Positions 6,229 through 8,088 of a DNA stretch of 8,088 bases are shown here, piece by piece; positions within the stretch are counted from its first letter, which is position 1, and the number at the start of each line of letters is the position of its first letter. Location: the NCBI GenBank assembly GCA_024695225.1, contig JAILIO010000029.1, positions 1 through 8,088 on the forward strand, given 5' to 3'. This stretch comes from Lachnospiraceae bacterium (GTDB taxonomy: Bacteria > Bacillota > Clostridia > Lachnospirales > Lachnospiraceae). A program made the translations under genes and the position numbers. Below the pieces are notes generated by a model. That model had not been told where the DNA came from. It searched no databases and saw only the letters and a list, made by a program, of their open reading frames with translations.

Positions 6229-7169
6229 GATACATAAAGGATCTGAAAGAGGGAGAGAGGGTTTCCTGTGTCTATCTGAGCAAGCACAGGATCAGCGCCA
6301 CCACCAGAAACGGCAAGACATACGAATCACTTATTCTGCAGGACAAGACAGGTCAGGTTGACGGGAAGATATGGGAACCGGACAGCCCTGCCATAGAAGA
6401 TACCTCGGATCTGGATTACGTGGCTGTCAATGGCGAGGTAGTTATTTACAACAGTCAGCCTCAGCTGAATATAAAGAGGATCAGAAAGGCCTCGGAGGAT
6501 GAATACGATCCCGCGGATTATCTGCCGGTGTCAGAGAGAAATATCGATGAGATGTACAACGAGGTCCTCTCCCTTTCGAACACGGTGAAAGAGCCCCATC
6601 TGAATGCGCTTCTTAAGGGGTTCTTTGTGGAAGACAGCGAATTTATCACAAAACTAAAAAGGGGTTCGGCTGCAAAAAGTGTTCATCAGGCCTTTGTGGG
6701 CGGGCTTTTGGAGCATACCATAAACGTGGCCCGTATCTGCGAGTTTCTGAGCACCAGGTATAAGGACCTGGATCACGATCTTCTGCTCACGGCAGCTCTG
6801 CTCCATGATATCGGAAAGACGGAGGAACTGTCCCCCTTCCCCGAAAATGATTACACAGACAGCGGAAATATGATGGGACATATAGTGATCGGGACCATGA
6901 TGATCGACCGGAAGATCGATCGGATCCCTGATTTCCCTAAGCTTTTAAAGACCGAGCTCGAACACTGTATCCTGGCGCACCACGGGGAGCTGGAGTACGG
7001 GTCCCCCAAGGTTCCTGCGATCATAGAGGCGGTGGCCCTCAATTTTGCGGACAATACCGACGCGAAGCTGACTATTTTTTCAGAGGCACTTTCTGCTGCT
7101 CCCGGTGACATGAAGTGGCTCGGCTTCAACAAACTTCTCTCCGGAAACATAAGAAGGACTGAGGTTTAA
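6225..7169 (+). CDS. yhaM: 3'-5' exoribonuclease YhaM family (OB-fold + HD)
   Basis: A 314-residue cytosolic exoribonuclease, the same length as Bacillus YhaM. The family trims RNA (and single-stranded DNA in vitro) from the 3' end in a metal-dependent way. An N-terminal OB-fold (about 5-90; SLILQDKTGQVDGKIWE, DYVAVNGEVVIYNSQPQLNI) should bind the nucleic acid. The HD domain (about 155-290) shows the metal-binding pattern: H164 in LLEHT, H194-D195 in ALLHDIGKTEEL, H219 in MGHIVIG, H252-H253 in ILAHHGELEYGSPK and D276/D279 in NFADNTDAK. All expected ligands are present, so it should be active. The start is supported by GAGGAG (6214-6219), 5 nt upstream. It is separated from the HtrA-like gene by 169 nt holding a duplicated palindromic element and a mini-ORF, so its expression may be controlled separately from the two-component cluster. 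Confidence 0.95.
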   Translation: MRYIKDLKEGERVSCVYLSKHRISATTRNGKTYESLILQDKTGQVDGKIWEPDSPAIEDTSDLDYVAVNGEVVIYNSQPQLNIKRIRKASEDEYDPADYLPVSERNIDEMYNEVLSLSNTVKEPHLNALLKGFFVEDSEFITKLKRGSAAKSVHQAFVGGLLEHTINVARICEFLSTRYKDLDHDLLLTAALLHDIGKTEELSPFPENDYTDSGNMMGHIVIGTMMIDRKIDRIPDFPKLLKTELEHCILAHHGELEYGSPKVPAIIEAVALNFADNTDAKLTIFSEALSAAPGDMKWLGFNKLLSGNIRRTEV

Positions 7170-7215
7170 GGGGAAGCAGAAAGCGGAGCTTTGATGGCAG
7201 TGAGATAAATAAAAG

Positions 7216-7450
7216 CGGGAAGGGCAAGGAACACTAAGAGCGCGGGAAGTGAAGGAAATGCAGTAAGAGCAAAGAGCGCAGATACTGCAGGAAGTGCCGG
7301 AATTGAAGGAATTGAAGAAATTGCAAGAAATGCAGGAAATTGTGAGAAATGTATAAAGCACATAAAGCACAGGAAGTGAAGAAAATGAAGGAAATGTAAG
7401 AAATGCAAAAAACGTAAGAAGTGCAAGAAGTGCAAGAAACGTAAGAAATG
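7216..7450. repeat. Degenerate 9-bp tandem repeat array
   Basis: Most of the gene-free stretch 7170-7496 is a purine-rich minisatellite of about 26 units, consensus roughly YARGAARTG. Examples are CAGGAAGTG (7288), AAGGAATTG (7306), CAAGAAATG (7324), AAGGAAATG (7388), TAAGAAATG (7397), CAAGAAGTG (7424) and TAAGAAATG (7442). The phase holds from about 7216 to 7332, slips by one base at 7333-7342 and then holds to 7450. Units are too diverged and too short for CRISPR. The + strand has in-frame TAA/TGA codons; the minus strand stays open as a Phe-Leu-His repeat only because purine-rich DNA lacks minus-strand stops. Outside the array, 7170-7215 and 7451-7482 show nothing I can name; no convincing terminator follows yhaM. 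Confidence 0.8.
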
Positions 7451-7482
7451 CAAGTATGACGGAAGTGTGGCAGGAGTGCTGT

Positions 7483-7487
7483 GGGAG
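7483..7487 (+). promoter_or_regulatory. Shine-Dalgarno GGGAG for the methyltransferase gene
   Basis: GGGAG sits 9 nt before GTG 7497. A TGA at 7488-7490 closes the reading frame upstream, and no other start codon lies between it and the TRAM-domain sequence, so 7497 is the only reasonable start. A second AGGAG at 7472-7476 is 20 nt away, too far to be used. Confidence 0.65.
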
Positions 7488-7496
7488 TGACCGGGT

Positions 7497-8088
7497 GTGA
7501 ATAAGAACGATGAGATAGAAGTAAAGATAACAGACCTTACGGATGAAGGGTTTGGAATAGGGCATACCGGAGACGGATATGCCCTATTTGTAAAAGGAGC
7601 TCTTCCCGGGGACAAAGTGGTGGCCCATGTGACGAAAGTCATGAAGAGATACAGTTATGCCATCGTTTCGGAATTCATTGAAAGATCCAAAGACAGGGTG
7701 GATCCCGTATGCGTAGTCTGCGGAAAATGCGGCGGGTGCACACTTCAGGAGCTTTCTTATGAGGCACAGCTGGATTTCAAGAAGAGAAAGGTGGAGGCTG
7801 CGCTCACACGCACCGGCGGATTCACAGGATTTTCAGTGCCGCTCCCAGTCTCAGGATCCCCGGAGCACTACAGAAACAAGGCGGAGATCCCTGTGGGTGT
7901 AAATAAGGACGGGGAGACAGTGGCAGGTTATTACGCCATACATTCTCACAGGATAGTTCCCTGCGATGACTGTATCATTGCACCTATGGACACGGACAGG
8001 ATAAAGAGAGATGTGCTTATTTACATGAAAGAAAACGGGATAAGCGCATATGACAGCGAAACCCGGAAGGGGAGTGTGCGGCACATCG
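7497..8088 (+). CDS. rlmD: rRNA uracil-C5-methyltransferase, TrmA/RlmD family (5' part)
   Basis: The first 197 codons of a gene that runs off the window end. The family methylates C5 of uracil in 23S rRNA (RlmD/RlmCD, position 1939 and in some Gram-positives also 747) or tRNA (TrmA, U54) using SAM and an Fe-S cluster domain. A TRAM domain occupies about 3-60 (VKITDLTDEGFGIGH, FVKGALPGDKV). Fe-S ligands fit C72, C78 and C81 in CVVCGKCGGC, with C159 in PCDDC as fourth; C75 and C156 are additional cysteines. TLQELSYEAQLDFKK and YRNKAEIPVG are hallmarks of the family. The SAM-binding and catalytic Cys regions lie beyond the window, so the exact substrate cannot be assigned; rlmD is the default name for this Gram-positive type. 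It begins with GTG right after the 9-bp repeat array. Confidence 0.9.
   Translation, partial: MNKNDEIEVKITDLTDEGFGIGHTGDGYALFVKGALPGDKVVAHVTKVMKRYSYAIVSEFIERSKDRVDPVCVVCGKCGGCTLQELSYEAQLDFKKRKVEAALTRTGGFTGFSVPLPVSGSPEHYRNKAEIPVGVNKDGETVAGYYAIHSHRIVPCDDCIIAPMDTDRIKRDVLIYMKENGISAYDSETRKGSVRHI

Noticed and set aside
7180..7192. AAAGC-GGA-GCTTT hairpin after yhaM as a terminator
   Set aside because: The stem is only 5 bp, AT-rich, with a 3-nt loop and no T-tract.
7216..7450. CRISPR array
   Set aside because: The period is only 9 bp, with no distinct spacers, no conserved long repeat and no cas genes nearby.
7166..7642. Minus-strand 158-codon frame with FLHFLHFL repeats (and the related frame 7080-7565)
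   Set aside because: The frame is open because purine-rich repeat DNA gives no minus-strand stop codons. It has no Shine-Dalgarno and overlaps the conserved 5' end of the methyltransferase gene; the periodic peptide is a by-product of the 9-bp array.

Overview
The window reads as a Firmicutes chromosome segment, most likely a clostridium of the Lachnospiraceae type. The evidence is the gene set (MutS2, a PhoB-type two-component pair, an HtrA-like membrane protein, YhaM, an RlmD/TrmA-family methyltransferase), heavy use of AGG/AGA and ATA codons, purine-rich Shine-Dalgarno sites, roughly balanced GC by eye, and the style of the kinase H-box (HDFRSPLTSIKGY). The taxonomic placement is inference. 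All real genes are on the + strand.

Layout. Positions 1-84 hold the probable end of an upstream transcription unit: a T-tract tail and a second hairpin followed by T6. Positions 85-335 are a gene-free leader with several self-complementary segments and a dyad over a weak promoter-like site. mutS2 follows (336-2495), intact but with a short coiled-coil linker and a variant Smr motif. After 65 nt comes a tight cluster: response regulator (2561-3262), sensor histidine kinase (3262-4695, ATGA overlap) and an HtrA/S1C-PDZ-like membrane protein (4685-6055, 11-nt overlap). The 169-nt gap 6056-6224 carries two diverged copies of a ~37-bp element with a palindromic core, and a 12-codon mini-ORF that overlaps the yhaM start. 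yhaM (6225-7169) is an OB-fold/HD-domain 3'-5' exoribonuclease. The gap 7170-7496 is occupied mainly by a degenerate 9-bp tandem repeat. The window ends inside an Fe-S rRNA uracil-C5-methyltransferase gene (from 7497), which runs off the edge.

How the genes may work together. The regulator, kinase and HtrA-like protein form one translationally coupled unit, reminiscent of the Bacillus WalRK...HtrC and CssRS/HtrA arrangements. Here, however, the protease domain has no histidine and has lost the catalytic Asp, so it is best read as a pseudoprotease that could sense, scaffold or bind peptides outside the membrane for the adjacent kinase. The flanking genes are nucleic-acid housekeeping functions: ribosome/DNA quality control, RNA decay and rRNA methylation. 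The most unusual signals are the pseudoprotease, the 9-bp array and the duplicated palindromic element upstream of yhaM.
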